From Thermodesulfovibrio sp. 3462-1 (GTDB taxonomy: Bacteria; Nitrospirota; Thermodesulfovibrionia; Thermodesulfovibrionales; Thermodesulfovibrionaceae), in assembly GCF_040451425.1 (NCBI RefSeq), contig NZ_CP144374.1, positions 1,156,501 to 1,220,500 on the forward strand: a stretch of DNA of 64,000 nucleotides, written 5' to 3'. Position 1 is the first letter of the stretch. The number at the start of each line of letters is the position of its first letter. Under the pieces are notes generated by a model, which saw only the letters and a program-made list of their open reading frames with translations, was not told the origin of the DNA and searched no databases. The position numbers were made by a program, and so were the translations under genes. Below are positions 30,592-38,637 of the stretch, one piece after another.

Positions 30592-30900
30592 TTAGGTTGT
30601 TTTATCCGCCAAAGGCGGAAATTGCTGTTTTTGTAAAGATTCAATACATTTTCTCAGAGAACTTATTCCACAACTGTGGCACATCAAGCAGGGACATTGC
30701 ATGTTCATTTTTTTTAGTATTGCTTTGAGTTCATGGGAGACCTTGTTCGTAAAAACAATTACTCCATCTACTTTTCCCATCTTTTTTTCTAAATTCTTTT
30801 CAAGTTTTGTAAAAACTTTCAGCGTTACATTCATTTTTTTTGCTTCTTCAAAATAATGTCTTTCAAGCCTGTCCATTCCTCCAATAAGTGCTATGCACAT
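30592..30900 (-). CDS. DUF2325 family protein
   Basis: A 102-residue protein. The N-terminus IALIGGMDRLERHYFEEAKK and central KVDGVIVFTNKVSHELK fit the Rossmann-like DUF2325 family. The C-terminal segment CPCLMCHSCGISSLRKC has five cysteines and could bind metal. The start has AGGAGG upstream. The last codons encode a small hairpin (CCGCC/GGCGG at about 30605-30619). It is first in a transcript with the NifX-like gene, behind a strong promoter and palindromic operator, so metal-dependent control is inferred. Confidence 0.75.
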   Translation of the reverse strand: MCIALIGGMDRLERHYFEEAKKMNVTLKVFTKLEKNLEKKMGKVDGVIVFTNKVSHELKAILKKMNMQCPCLMCHSCGISSLRKCIESLQKQQFPPLADKTT

Positions 30901-30928
30901 ATGAACCTCCTATAGATATTTAAAATTG

Positions 30929-30946
30929 AATTAGATTAATCTAATT
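30929..30946. promoter_or_regulatory. 18-bp perfect palindrome, candidate DtxR-type operator
   Basis: AATTAGATTAATCTAATT reads identically on both strands. The inner TTAGATTAATCTAA resembles DtxR/IdeR-type operators such as TTAGGTTAACCTAA. It overlaps the -10 box of the DUF2325 promoter, where a repressor would block RNA polymerase. The DtxR/MntR-family protein at 29053 is the obvious candidate to bind it; that pairing is inference. Confidence 0.6.
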
Positions 30947-30972
30947 ATAAATTAAATTACTAATTTTGTCAA
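30944..30972 (-). promoter_or_regulatory. Consensus sigma-70 promoter of the DUF2325-NifX transcript
   Basis: Minus strand TTGACA (30967-30972), a 17-base spacer and TATAAT (30944-30949), both perfect consensus. The leader is about 35 bases with AGGAGG before the first start. Confidence 0.75.
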
Positions 30973-31075
30973 GTAGGACTAAAAAATTAAAATTAGTATT
31001 AGAAATTTAGTTTCTTAAGCGAATTTAGAGATTCTTTGGTCAAATTTTTCTATCGGCAATTTAAAAAATTTTTTA

Positions 31076-31110
31076 AATAAAAAAAGGGCTTCCAATTTTT
31101 GGAAGCCCTT
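31076..31110 (-). terminator. Intrinsic terminator after feoB
   Basis: On the minus strand a 12-bp stem (AAGGGCTTCCAA at 31084-31095 pairing with TTGGAAGCCCTT at 31099-31110, 3-base loop) is followed by a run of Ts, 26 bases after the feoB stop. It ends the porin-feo operon. Confidence 0.9.
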
Positions 31111-31136
31111 TGCAAGCTCCTTAATAAAATTAAAAC

Positions 31137-33284
31137 TTATTCTAATCCCAATAATCTTCCGCCTTGATAAACAACAAAAGCAGTTATCCACGGCAAAATT
31201 AAATAGATAATTAATACCCACCCCAATGTTTTCCATCCAAATTCAGCTCTCAGAGTAAAGGCAAAAGTAAGGCATGGTAAATAAAGTAAAACAAAAACTA
31301 AAAAAGCGTAAGCACTTAATGGAGTAAATACTGTTTGAAGCTTATTTTGAAGCTCTTCTGGTTGTTCTTCTGTTTCCCAGGCTGATATTCCAAATCTTGA
31401 AAAAACATTATAAAAAGCCTCTCCCACAGCAGAAACAAATCCAGCAAAAATATTTTTTATTTCTTCACTGAAAGCAGGTTGTTCTTTTTCCTCTTTTTTC
31501 TCTGGAACATAAATCTCTGCCATTGTAGTTACAACCACTTCTTTCGCTATCACACCTGTTATTAAAGCAGAAGTAGCCTGCCAATTACCAAATCCAAGAG
31601 GTTCAAAAACAGGGCTTACTGTTTGCCCAATTTTTCCAAGATATGAATTTTCTTTTTCAACTCCATATGGTGTATTTAATAAAAACCAAAATACAATAGA
31701 GGAAGCAAAAATAAATGTTCCAGCTTTAATCAGAAAATGTTTAAGTTTCTGCCATGTATGAATTCTTAAATCTCTTAATGTTGGAATTCTGTATGGAGGA
31801 AGCTCCATAATAAATGGAGGAGTAGGTCCTTTAAAGAGAGTATTTTTAAGGATAAAACCAACTACAATCCCCATAATTATTCCTAATATGTAAAGAGACC
31901 AAAGCACTGTAGCTCCGTTAGCAGTGAAAAAAGCACCTATAAAAAGCACATATACTGGAAGCCTTGCACCACATGAGATAGGTGGACATATCATTGCAGT
32001 AAGCTTTCTATCTCTTTCTGTTTCAAGAACTCTTGTTGCATAAATAGATGGAACATTGCATCCAAATCCTAAAACCAAAGGAATGAAAGATTTTCCATGT
32101 AGCCCTATAAAATGCATAAGTCTATCCATTACAAAAGCAGCTCTTGCCATATATCCGCTTCCTTCAAGTAAAGTCATAAGAAACATAATAATTCCAATAA
32201 GAGGAACAAAAACTAAAACAGCTCCAACTCCTGTAATAATTCCATCAGTAACAAGAGAAACAAGCCATTCTGGAGAATTTAAGGCATTAAGCCCCACCGT
32301 TGCCCAACGTTTAATTGGTCCTGATATTAATCCATCAATCCAGTCGCTAAAAGGCTGTGAAAAATCAAAGGCAAGTTTAAAGGCAAGCCACATTATAGCG
32401 AGAAATATTGGAATCCCAAGATATCTATTCAAAACGATTTTGTCTATCTTTTGTGTTAAGTCAATTCTTGCCACATCTTTTTTTCTCAGAACTTCTTGTG
32501 TTATACCGTGAGCTATTCCATATCTTATTTCAGCAAGCATTGATTCAATATCTTCCTCTTGGGCTTTAAGAATATGTGATTTCGCTTTCTTAAGAAACTC
32601 TTCCTCTCCTGTAAAACCTGTTTCCTTGAGGACCCTTTCATCTTCCTCAAGAAGCTTTAAACAAAGCCATCTTATCGGATAAATCTCAATTAATTCCTTA
32701 CGAGATTGCCTTATTCCATTTTCAATTATCTTTAATGCATTTTCCACATCTGCTCCATAATTAAGTATTCTGGGTCTAAATTTATCTGGAGAGTCAGCAA
32801 TTTCTTTTATAGCTTGAAGTAATTCCTTTATTCCTTCTTTTCTTGTAGCAACAGTTGGAACTACTTTTATACCAAGTAGTTGCTCCATTGCATTTGTATT
32901 TATCTCGTACCCCTTTTTCTTTGCCTCATCATAGATGTTTAACGCAACAACCACAGGAATTCCAAGTTCAAGAAGTTGAATTGCAAGATAAAGGTTTCTT
33001 TCAAGATTTGTTGAATCAACAACATCAATTATGATGTCAGGTTTTTCTTTTACAATAAAATCCCTTGCAATAATTTCTTCCTGGGTATAAGGACTAAGAC
33101 TGTATGTTCCAGGAAGGTCAACGAGATCAATAGTTAAATCATCAACTTTAAATGTAGCTGTCTTTTTCTCAACTGTTACTCCAGGCCAGTTACCTACATA
33201 AAGATTTGTGCCTGCTATTGCATTTATAAGAGTTGACTTTCCTGAGTTTGGATTTCCTGCTACAGCAACTTTAATTGTCTTCAT
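31137..33284 (-). CDS. feoB: Ferrous iron transport protein B
   Basis: The GTPase-gated Fe(II) permease of the inner membrane. The 715 residues start with a G domain: G1 GNPNSGKST (10-18), G3 DLPGTYSL (from 56), G4 NIYD. A helical domain and about ten membrane segments with gate motifs such as GFGCNVPSIYATRVLE and CPPISCGARLPVY follow. A cytoplasmic loop near residues 590-650 is rich in Lys and Glu. It overlaps feoA by 4 bases and ends just before a terminator. The family is well established as Fe(II)-specific in anaerobes. Confidence 0.97.
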   Translation of the reverse strand: MKTIKVAVAGNPNSGKSTLINAIAGTNLYVGNWPGVTVEKKTATFKVDDLTIDLVDLPGTYSLSPYTQEEIIARDFIVKEKPDIIIDVVDSTNLERNLYLAIQLLELGIPVVVALNIYDEAKKKGYEINTNAMEQLLGIKVVPTVATRKEGIKELLQAIKEIADSPDKFRPRILNYGADVENALKIIENGIRQSRKELIEIYPIRWLCLKLLEEDERVLKETGFTGEEEFLKKAKSHILKAQEEDIESMLAEIRYGIAHGITQEVLRKKDVARIDLTQKIDKIVLNRYLGIPIFLAIMWLAFKLAFDFSQPFSDWIDGLISGPIKRWATVGLNALNSPEWLVSLVTDGIITGVGAVLVFVPLIGIIMFLMTLLEGSGYMARAAFVMDRLMHFIGLHGKSFIPLVLGFGCNVPSIYATRVLETERDRKLTAMICPPISCGARLPVYVLFIGAFFTANGATVLWSLYILGIIMGIVVGFILKNTLFKGPTPPFIMELPPYRIPTLRDLRIHTWQKLKHFLIKAGTFIFASSIVFWFLLNTPYGVEKENSYLGKIGQTVSPVFEPLGFGNWQATSALITGVIAKEVVVTTMAEIYVPEKKEEKEQPAFSEEIKNIFAGFVSAVGEAFYNVFSRFGISAWETEEQPEELQNKLQTVFTPLSAYAFLVFVLLYLPCLTFAFTLRAEFGWKTLGWVLIIYLILPWITAFVVYQGGRLLGLE

Positions 33285-33508
33285 TGCATCACCTCCACTT
33301 CTATTTTTTCTGCCTCAGATTTTCTCAATGAAAGATGATAATTTTTCACTACAATATCAATAGGATCACCAAGAGGAGCAACCTTTTCTACAATTATAGG
33401 TTCTCCATCTAAAACTCCCATATCCATAAGCCTTCTTTTGATTATTCCCTTTGTTTTTATTGACAAAATTTTTGCCTTTTGTCCAACTTTAAGTTCGCTA
33501 AGTTTCAT
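33281..33508 (-). CDS. feoA: FeoA family protein (second copy)
   Basis: A 75-residue SH3-like FeoA protein, the small cytoplasmic partner of FeoB. It has the family pattern LSELKVGQKAKI, KRRLMDMGVLDGEPI and NYHLSLRKSEAEKIEV. It is coupled to feoB by a 4-base overlap and follows another feoA directly. With the FeoA domain of the upstream GGDEF protein, this makes three FeoA modules in one operon. Confidence 0.93.
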   Translation of the reverse strand: MKLSELKVGQKAKILSIKTKGIIKRRLMDMGVLDGEPIIVEKVAPLGDPIDIVVKNYHLSLRKSEAEKIEVEVMQ

Positions 33509-33732
33509 TGTATCCTCCTTATCAAAATTTTCATTGCCATTCCTCTACCAATAGCAACTCTTGATTCATCAATTTTTAAAAGTATCGGGCCACGTTCTTG
33601 ATTGCTTAATACCTCAACTACCTTACCAGGGAAAATTCCTATATCTCTAAGACGACAAAAGAGGGCTCTGCCAGCTTTAATAAAATCTACAATTTCAACT
33701 TTCTCTCCTTCTTGAACCAATGCAAGCGGCAT
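33505..33732 (-). CDS. feoA: FeoA family protein (first copy)
   Basis: A 75-residue FeoA-like SH3 domain: ALVQEGEKVEIVDFIKAGRALFCRL, then DIGIFPGKVVEVL and SRVAIGRGMAMKILI. It diverges from the second copy, so the two probably have different contacts on FeoB. GTG 33735 or ATG 33732 may be used, both behind AGGAGG; ATG is annotated. It overlaps the next feoA by 4 bases and lies 69 bases after the FeoA-GGDEF gene, a gap in which I see no promoter. Confidence 0.9.
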   Translation of the reverse strand: MPLALVQEGEKVEIVDFIKAGRALFCRLRDIGIFPGKVVEVLSNQERGPILLKIDESRVAIGRGMAMKILIRRIQ

Positions 33733-33804
33733 CACTATAAAAACCTCCTTTTTTAAAAAATTTTAAATCACCATAGATTGCATGATTTTTTATGTAGCTT
33801 CATG

Positions 33805-34572
33805 TCACATTTTCCAGAAAAAAGTGCATACTCGATTTTTACCTCTGCTCTTTGCTGCATAAAGAGCTTTATCAACTTTTTCAATCAATTCATTCATCGG
33901 AACATATGGAGGAACTCCATCAACTCCTGCGCTTATTTTTATCACTTTTCCATGCGGTGGTATATCAAGGCATTGAGCACATTCTCTCAATCTCTCAGTA
34001 ACTACATAAGATGATTCTACATTCAGTCCTTTCATCAATATGAGAAACTCTTCACCACCCCATCTAAAAACTATATCTGTTCTTCTCACATTTTTCCTGA
34101 GCATACTGCCAAGTTCACTTAAAACTCTGTCTCCAAAAGCATGTCCGTAAAGATCATTAATTTTTTTAAAATCATCAATATCTATAAGGATAATTGACAG
34201 AGGTATTTTAATATTTGTAACTTTCTCATACTCTGCAGGTAAAATCAGGGAAGCTGCATTTTTATTTAAACAACCTGTAAGAGAATCATAAAAAGCCTGT
34301 TCTTTGTAAAAGTTATACCATGACCTTATAGGTCTTACTCTAATAAATTCTGCTATCTCTGCATCAAAAGCTAAATAAGAATCGGCAACTTTTAATACAA
34401 CTTTTTTATTCAACAAAGGATCAAAAGAAATTAATTCAATTAAAACTCCTTCTCTTACTCCCATATCTCTCAGTTTTTTAGCTAATGGAATATTTCTATC
34501 TATATACACAATCTCAGCAGTTTCACCAATGTATAACTCTTTTAGGGATAAAAAATTTTTCCCTGAAATCAT
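33805..34572 (-). CDS. FeoA domain-GGDEF diguanylate cyclase fusion
   Basis: A 255-residue protein joining two domains not normally found together. Residues about 7-80 are a FeoA/SH3-like domain with the family pattern LSLKELYIGETAEI, KKLRDMGVREGVLIEL and DSYLAFDAEIAEFIRV. Residues about 90-250 are a GGDEF domain with active site GGEEF (172-176) and an intact inhibitory site RRTD (163-166) five residues before it. It has no membrane segment. The gene starts 13 bases after the porin stop and precedes feoA-feoA-feoB, so it is made with the Fe(II) transporter. I infer that the FeoA domain docks on FeoB or senses iron status and controls c-di-GMP synthesis. Both domain assignments are strong; the function is unproven. 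Confidence 0.88.
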   Translation of the reverse strand: MISGKNFLSLKELYIGETAEIVYIDRNIPLAKKLRDMGVREGVLIELISFDPLLNKKVVLKVADSYLAFDAEIAEFIRVRPIRSWYNFYKEQAFYDSLTGCLNKNAASLILPAEYEKVTNIKIPLSIILIDIDDFKKINDLYGHAFGDRVLSELGSMLRKNVRRTDIVFRWGGEEFLILMKGLNVESSYVVTERLRECAQCLDIPPHGKVIKISAGVDGVPPYVPMNELIEKVDKALYAAKSRGKNRVCTFFWKM

Positions 34573-34585
34573 TTTAAAATTCTCC

Positions 34586-35719
34586 TTAAAAGTTAATGTT
34601 AAATCTTACTCCATATATATGTCCTGCTTTTGTGCCTTCTTGACGGGTTTTGTCCTGTATGTATTGATAATCAAGGGTTATGTCAGAGCTTAAAAACTTA
34701 TAAGCAAACAACTTAAACTTTACATAGGATTCAAATACTTGACTACGACTCAAATCCAGATTCTTTGATGGACTCTTTAAATATGCATAACCAACTCCCA
34801 CTTCATCATCCTTTCTCCCCCACACTGATCCATTAAGATTTAATCCAAATGAAATCATTCTGTTGTAATCCACTGCTGCAGAGTCATCCTGCCATCCTGC
34901 ACGGAGGAAAGCTCCAAGTGTGTCTTTTATTAGTTGTTGGTCAAAGGATACTCCAATCCCTCTTAATGCCTTATATGCATCTGCATCCCAGTTTTCAAAC
35001 TTCTTGTTTGTTGTATAGGCATAAAGCCTGTAGTTTCCCTCACCAAGTGAGCTTTCAACTTTGTATCCAATCTGTGCACCTATCCAGTTATAGTTTTTTA
35101 CATCCATATTTTCATTTTCATTTTTTGAACGCATTCCTACTAATCTTAAATGAAATCCACCTGCTTCAAATTCTGCTGCTACACCAGCATCATAGCTTGG
35201 TAAATTAGCTAAAGGATTATGAACCAGAGCTTCATTCATAAATTGATGTAATTCATCTGCTGCATAGGCATTGTCATCAATAAAAGCTGTTGAATCAATT
35301 ATTCCTGCTGTTAGCTTAATGGACATATCTTTCTGAATTGGAAACTTATGAGAATACCACAACTCCTGTAAGTGATCCCTTGAATGACCATTAATATTTT
35401 GAAGATCAACAAATAAATCATCAGCATTGGGATTGAGCGTAAAAGGATAATCTCCTTGTCTATGAAATCCGCTTCCTTTTGCAAAGCTTGCCCTTACAAA
35501 AAATTCATCGTTTTCAGTTGGTTTAAGGGATACATTAAAATCAATAACTGCAGAGCCACGATCCTTGTTTTCAACATTACCTTGAGCTTTGTTGAGCCAT
35601 TGATAAACTGTTGTTGCTGAACCTGAAATTGATAGCCACTCTGTAATGTCAGCTGCATAGGAATTTAAAGAAATAAATAAAACAAATAAAAACGCAAAAA
35701 AACAACTTAAACTTTTCAT
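34586..35719 (-). CDS. Outer-membrane beta-barrel porin-like protein
   Basis: About 377 residues. The signal peptide (MKSLSCFFAFLFVLFISLNSYA) is followed by alternating polar and aromatic strands, and the protein ends in a C-terminal phenylalanine (GVRFNINF), as barrel proteins do. It resembles porins of deltaproteobacteria and Thermodesulfovibrio but has no residue-level clue to substrate. Its place as first gene of the feo operon suggests passage of Fe(II) or a chelate. ATG 35719 has GGAGG upstream and starts the signal peptide. A second in-frame ATG at 35782 also has AAAGGAG, and would add 21 charged residues before the signal. Confidence 0.8.
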   Translation of the reverse strand: MKSLSCFFAFLFVLFISLNSYAADITEWLSISGSATTVYQWLNKAQGNVENKDRGSAVIDFNVSLKPTENDEFFVRASFAKGSGFHRQGDYPFTLNPNADDLFVDLQNINGHSRDHLQELWYSHKFPIQKDMSIKLTAGIIDSTAFIDDNAYAADELHQFMNEALVHNPLANLPSYDAGVAAEFEAGGFHLRLVGMRSKNENENMDVKNYNWIGAQIGYKVESSLGEGNYRLYAYTTNKKFENWDADAYKALRGIGVSFDQQLIKDTLGAFLRAGWQDDSAAVDYNRMISFGLNLNGSVWGRKDDEVGVGYAYLKSPSKNLDLSRSQVFESYVKFKLFAYKFLSSDITLDYQYIQDKTRQEGTKAGHIYGVRFNINF

Positions 35720-35814
35720 AATGCTTCCTCCTTTTTTTGTTTTAAAATTAGCTTCATCTAAATTTCTACGACTTCTATTCATTTTTTAAACTCCTTTAAA
35801 TTGTTATGATTATA

Positions 35815-35828
35815 TAAAATATATTTTA
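35815..35828. promoter_or_regulatory. 14-bp palindrome downstream of the porin-feo promoter
   Basis: TAAAATATATTTTA is perfectly symmetric and lies just after the expected transcription start. It could be an iron-regulator operator, but a palindrome made only of A and T in such a region may be chance. Confidence 0.3.
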
Positions 35829-35836
35829 GTATTTTA

Positions 35837-35865
35837 ATTTTATAAAAATAATAAAAAATTGTCAA
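35837..35865 (-). promoter_or_regulatory. Promoter of the porin-feo operon
   Basis: Minus strand TTGACA (35860-35865), a 17-base spacer and TAAAAT (35837-35842). The leader to ATG 35719 is about 110 bases. Confidence 0.7.
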
Positions 35866-35884
35866 GATTTTTTAAATAGAGGAA

Positions 35885-36015
35885 TATAAGGCAAGATTAT
35901 CCATGTTTTGACCTTACCTTCAACTTCAATTAAAGCTATGTGATTTAAATACCCAGCTACATTAATAAAATCAGGAAATAAGCAGGAAATCTCAAAGCTA
36001 ATGCTAACATATCCT
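35885..36015 (-). pseudogene. Decayed copy of the HD-GYP gene
   Basis: The plus-strand stretch 35899-35936 matches the 3' end of the HD-GYP gene (29485-29522) at 37 of 38 bases. Positions about 35941-36012 match its HD region (about 29889-29960) with scattered changes. Read on the minus strand it gives MLALALRFPAY, then after a frameshift DFINVAGYLNH, and then ALIEVEGKVKTWI. About 110 codons between the HD motif and the C-terminus are deleted, and the histidine-aspartate pair is lost. The final stop falls in the -35 box of the porin-feo promoter. Confidence 0.85.
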
Positions 36016-36094
36016 ATTCATTTGGAAAAAATCACTGTTTCGGCTGGATCAGTACTTGTAATAAGGATAGAACATCAAAATTCGTAAATAAGAA

Positions 36095-37114
36095 TTAGGC
36101 AAATTGATAGCTCAGGTAAACTTTAGCTATGCCTTTCTGCTGGGCATATTTAAATACTTGAGGATTGACAACCTGATGAGTCACCATTAGGAGTATTTTT
36201 TCTTGAGCGTGAACTTTCTCTATTTTGCTTAATTTTTTTAAAAAAGCATCAATATCAGCCTTCTTTAGCTGTGTTTTTGCCTCGCCAACTATTATCAGTT
36301 CTTTGCCGTTCTTTCTTCCTTTACCAAATATATTCACTTCTTCATATCTGCCATCGGGAAGTTCAATGAAGTCTCTTATTAGCCTTCCTTCAACATCTAT
36401 TCCAAAGTCTTCCATAAGAAGTTTTGGCAAATGTTTGTAAGCTTCATTTTCAAGAATGTAACCTACTGTATTTGATAAACCTCCAAGATGTTCTCTTGTT
36501 TTTTTATGTTCTTCTGTAAGCTTCCTCAGAGATTCTTCTGTGCGTTTTTGTGCCTCAGCAAGTTCTTCCACTCTTTGTTCTGTGCGTTTTTGTGCTTCTG
36601 AGAGTTCCTGGATAGCTTTATCAAGGCGAGATACTTCTTTCTGCATTTCTTTCTGTGCCTCTGCAAGTTCAGCAACAGTTTGTTCAAGACGTGTAAGTCT
36701 CTCCTCTGCATGCTTCTGTGCCTCTGCAAGTTCAGCAACAGTTTGTTCAAGACGTGTAAGTCTCTCCTCTGCATGCTTCTGTGCCTCTGCAAGTTCAGCA
36801 ACAGTTTGTTCAAGACGTGTAAGTCTCTCCTCTGCATGCTTCTGTGCCTCAGCAAGTTCAGCAACAGTCTGTTCAAGACGTGTGAGTCTCTCCTCTGCAT
36901 GCTTCTGTGCCTCTGCAAGTTCCTTTACATTTTTTGATAGTTCTTTTACGTTTTCTGAAAGTTCTTCTACAGCCCTCTTTAAAGCAAGAAAATCTTCTTT
37001 TTTAACAACATCACCGATTGTTTGTTCGATAAGTCTCAAAATTTTTAAAAAAGCAGTTCTAACTGCGGGATCAAGTTTTTCAAGCTCTTCTATTAATTCA
37101 ATACCAAAAATCAT
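36095..37114 (-). CDS. Coiled-coil protein with C-terminal PD-(D/E)XK nuclease-like domain (DUF3782-like)
   Basis: A 339-residue protein of unknown role. After a helical N-terminus, residues about 50-210 form a long coiled coil. This includes four near-identical 21-residue repeats ([21 protein letters not shown]) and related degenerate ones. The C-terminal domain (about 225-339) shows [21 protein letters not shown] and [11 protein letters not shown], the E...E-x-K pattern of PD-(D/E)XK nuclease folds, then LLMVTHQV. Such DUF3782-type proteins are frequent in thermophiles and archaea. The repeats are nearly identical in DNA and so recently amplified. There is no Shine-Dalgarno; TATATT lies 6 bases before the ATG. 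Confidence 0.75.
   Translation of the reverse strand: MIFGIELIEELEKLDPAVRTAFLKILRLIEQTIGDVVKKEDFLALKRAVEELSENVKELSKNVKELAEAQKHAEERLTRLEQTVAELAEAQKHAEERLTRLEQTVAELAEAQKHAEERLTRLEQTVAELAEAQKHAEERLTRLEQTVAELAEAQKEMQKEVSRLDKAIQELSEAQKRTEQRVEELAEAQKRTEESLRKLTEEHKKTREHLGGLSNTVGYILENEAYKHLPKLLMEDFGIDVEGRLIRDFIELPDGRYEEVNIFGKGRKNGKELIIVGEAKTQLKKADIDAFLKKLSKIEKVHAQEKILLMVTHQVVNPQVFKYAQQKGIAKVYLSYQFA
36654..36905 (-). repeat. Four tandem 63-bp repeats within the coiled-coil gene
   Basis: Units start at 36654, 36717, 36780 and 36843 with a partial fifth at 36906. The first three are identical or nearly so and the fourth has a few changes. Each encodes 21 residues in frame (three heptads), so gain or loss of a unit keeps the coiled coil in register. 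Confidence 0.95.
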
Positions 37115-37206
37115 ACTATAAATATAGCACTTTTTATATAAAAAAATAAAACAATCAAAAACTCACACTGATGGATGACTCTGGAATGACTAATTTATCC
37201 TGATGA

Positions 37207-37710
37207 TCACTTTGCCTGATTTTTTATTTCTCTCTTAATCTTATCAGCTTTCTCAAGAACCTTACTGTACATCTCCATTCTTTTCTGTTTGAGCTTATCT
37301 TTCATTTCAGGATATTTCAAGGATAGAATCTCGCACGCAAGGTAAGCTGCGTTTTCAGCTCCATTAATTCCAACTGTTGCAACAGGAACTCCTGGCGGCA
37401 TCTGAACAGTTGAAAGCAAAGCATCAAAGCCATTTAAAGCACCTGAGGCTATAGGAACACCTATAACTGGAAGGGTTGTATGTGCTGCTATAAATCCTGC
37501 AAGATGAGCTGCCATTCCAGCAGCAGCTATTATTACCTCAATCCCTTTTTCTTGTGCTTGTTCTGCATATTTTTTAGCTCTATCAGGTGTTCTGTGGGCT
37601 GAGCAAACATCAATCTCAAAAGATACCTCCATATCAGATAAAACTTTCGCTGCTTTTTTCATTACATCAAAATCACTGTCACTACCCATTAAAATTAGAA
37701 CTTTTGCCAT
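37207..37710 (-). CDS. purE: N5-carboxyaminoimidazole ribonucleotide mutase
   Basis: Purine synthesis enzyme of PurE class I. The 167 residues have the phosphate site MGSDSDFDVMKKA, the catalytic histidine region CSAHRTPDRAKKYA, and AAGMAAHLAGFIAAHT. It overlaps htpX by one base. No purK is adjacent. Confidence 0.94.
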   Translation of the reverse strand: MAKVLILMGSDSDFDVMKKAAKVLSDMEVSFEIDVCSAHRTPDRAKKYAEQAQEKGIEVIIAAAGMAAHLAGFIAAHTTLPVIGVPIASGALNGFDALLSTVQMPPGVPVATVGINGAENAAYLACEILSLKYPEMKDKLKQKRMEMYSKVLEKADKIKREIKNQAK

Positions 37711-38561
37711 TAATATAACCCCTTTGCCATTGCTTCAAGACGAGCAATTCTCTCTTCAATTGGTGGATGTGTGCTGAAAAGTTTCATCAGGCTACGACCA
37801 GAAAGAGGATTTACGATGAACATATGAGCTGTTCCAGGATTTGCATCCATTGGTATTGCCTGGCTTGCATAATGAAGCTTCCTCAAAGCATTGGCAAGAT
37901 AAAGAGGATTACCAGTGAGCCTTGCACCACCAGCATCAGCTTCATACTCACGAGCTCTGCTTATCGCAAGCTGAATAATCATTGCAACAAGAGGTGCTAT
38001 TATCAACATTAACAGTGTAACAATTGGATGACTGCCACCTTCCTCATCGTCAGAGGCTCTCCCAAAAATCATTGCCCATTGAGCCATTTGAGCAAGATAA
38101 GAAATTGCTCCAGCAATTGTAGCAGCAATCGTGCTTATAAGAATGTCCCTATGTTTTATATGAGAAAGTTCATGCCCAATTACTCCTTCAAGCTCCTCAC
38201 GGGATAGTATCCTCATGATTCCTGTTGTCACTGCAACAACCCCATGCTTTGGAGATCTTCCTGTTGCAAAAGCATTTGGCTGCTCAGAATCAATTATATA
38301 AACCTTAGGCATTGGAAGTCCTGCTCTTTGTGACAGTCTTCTTACAATACTGTAAAGTTCTGGAGCTTCTGCTTCTGTGACCTCTTTTGCTCCATACATG
38401 GCAAGAACCACCTTGTGGCTAAAAAAGTAAGCAAAGAAGTTCATTCCAAAAGCCATAATCAAGGCAATTGTAGCTCCATGTTTGCCTCCAATGACTGAAC
38501 CAACAAAGATGAAAAATACTGTAAGAAAAACCATTAAAACCATAGTCTTCAATGTATTCAT
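37710..38561 (-). CDS. htpX: Membrane zinc metalloprotease HtpX
   Basis: Quality-control protease of the inner membrane. The 283 residues have two N-terminal membrane segments, the zinc motif [11 protein letters not shown], two further membrane segments, and the third ligand in [15 protein letters not shown]. The start follows GGAGGTG. It is paired with purE by overlap, a link with no evident functional logic. Confidence 0.93.
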   Translation of the reverse strand: MNTLKTMVLMVFLTVFFIFVGSVIGGKHGATIALIMAFGMNFFAYFFSHKVVLAMYGAKEVTEAEAPELYSIVRRLSQRAGLPMPKVYIIDSEQPNAFATGRSPKHGVVAVTTGIMRILSREELEGVIGHELSHIKHRDILISTIAATIAGAISYLAQMAQWAMIFGRASDDEEGGSHPIVTLLMLIIAPLVAMIIQLAISRAREYEADAGGARLTGNPLYLANALRKLHYASQAIPMDANPGTAHMFIVNPLSGRSLMKLFSTHPPIEERIARLEAMAKGLY

Positions 38562-38637
38562 ATTTTACACCTCCATTGTCCTAATTTTTGAGGATTTAAT
38601 TTAAAATTAGCATAAAAAATCGTGGAAAGTCAAAAGC

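Noticed and set aside
29053-30900. Nitrogen fixation locus, because of the NifX-like protein
   Set aside because: No nif structural or assembly genes are present; this family is widespread outside nitrogen fixers.
36526-37121. Long open frames on the other strand and in other frames through the 63-bp repeats
   Set aside because: They arise because the repeat unit length is a multiple of three and has no stop in those frames; the coiled-coil frame with a nuclease-like C-terminus is the real gene.
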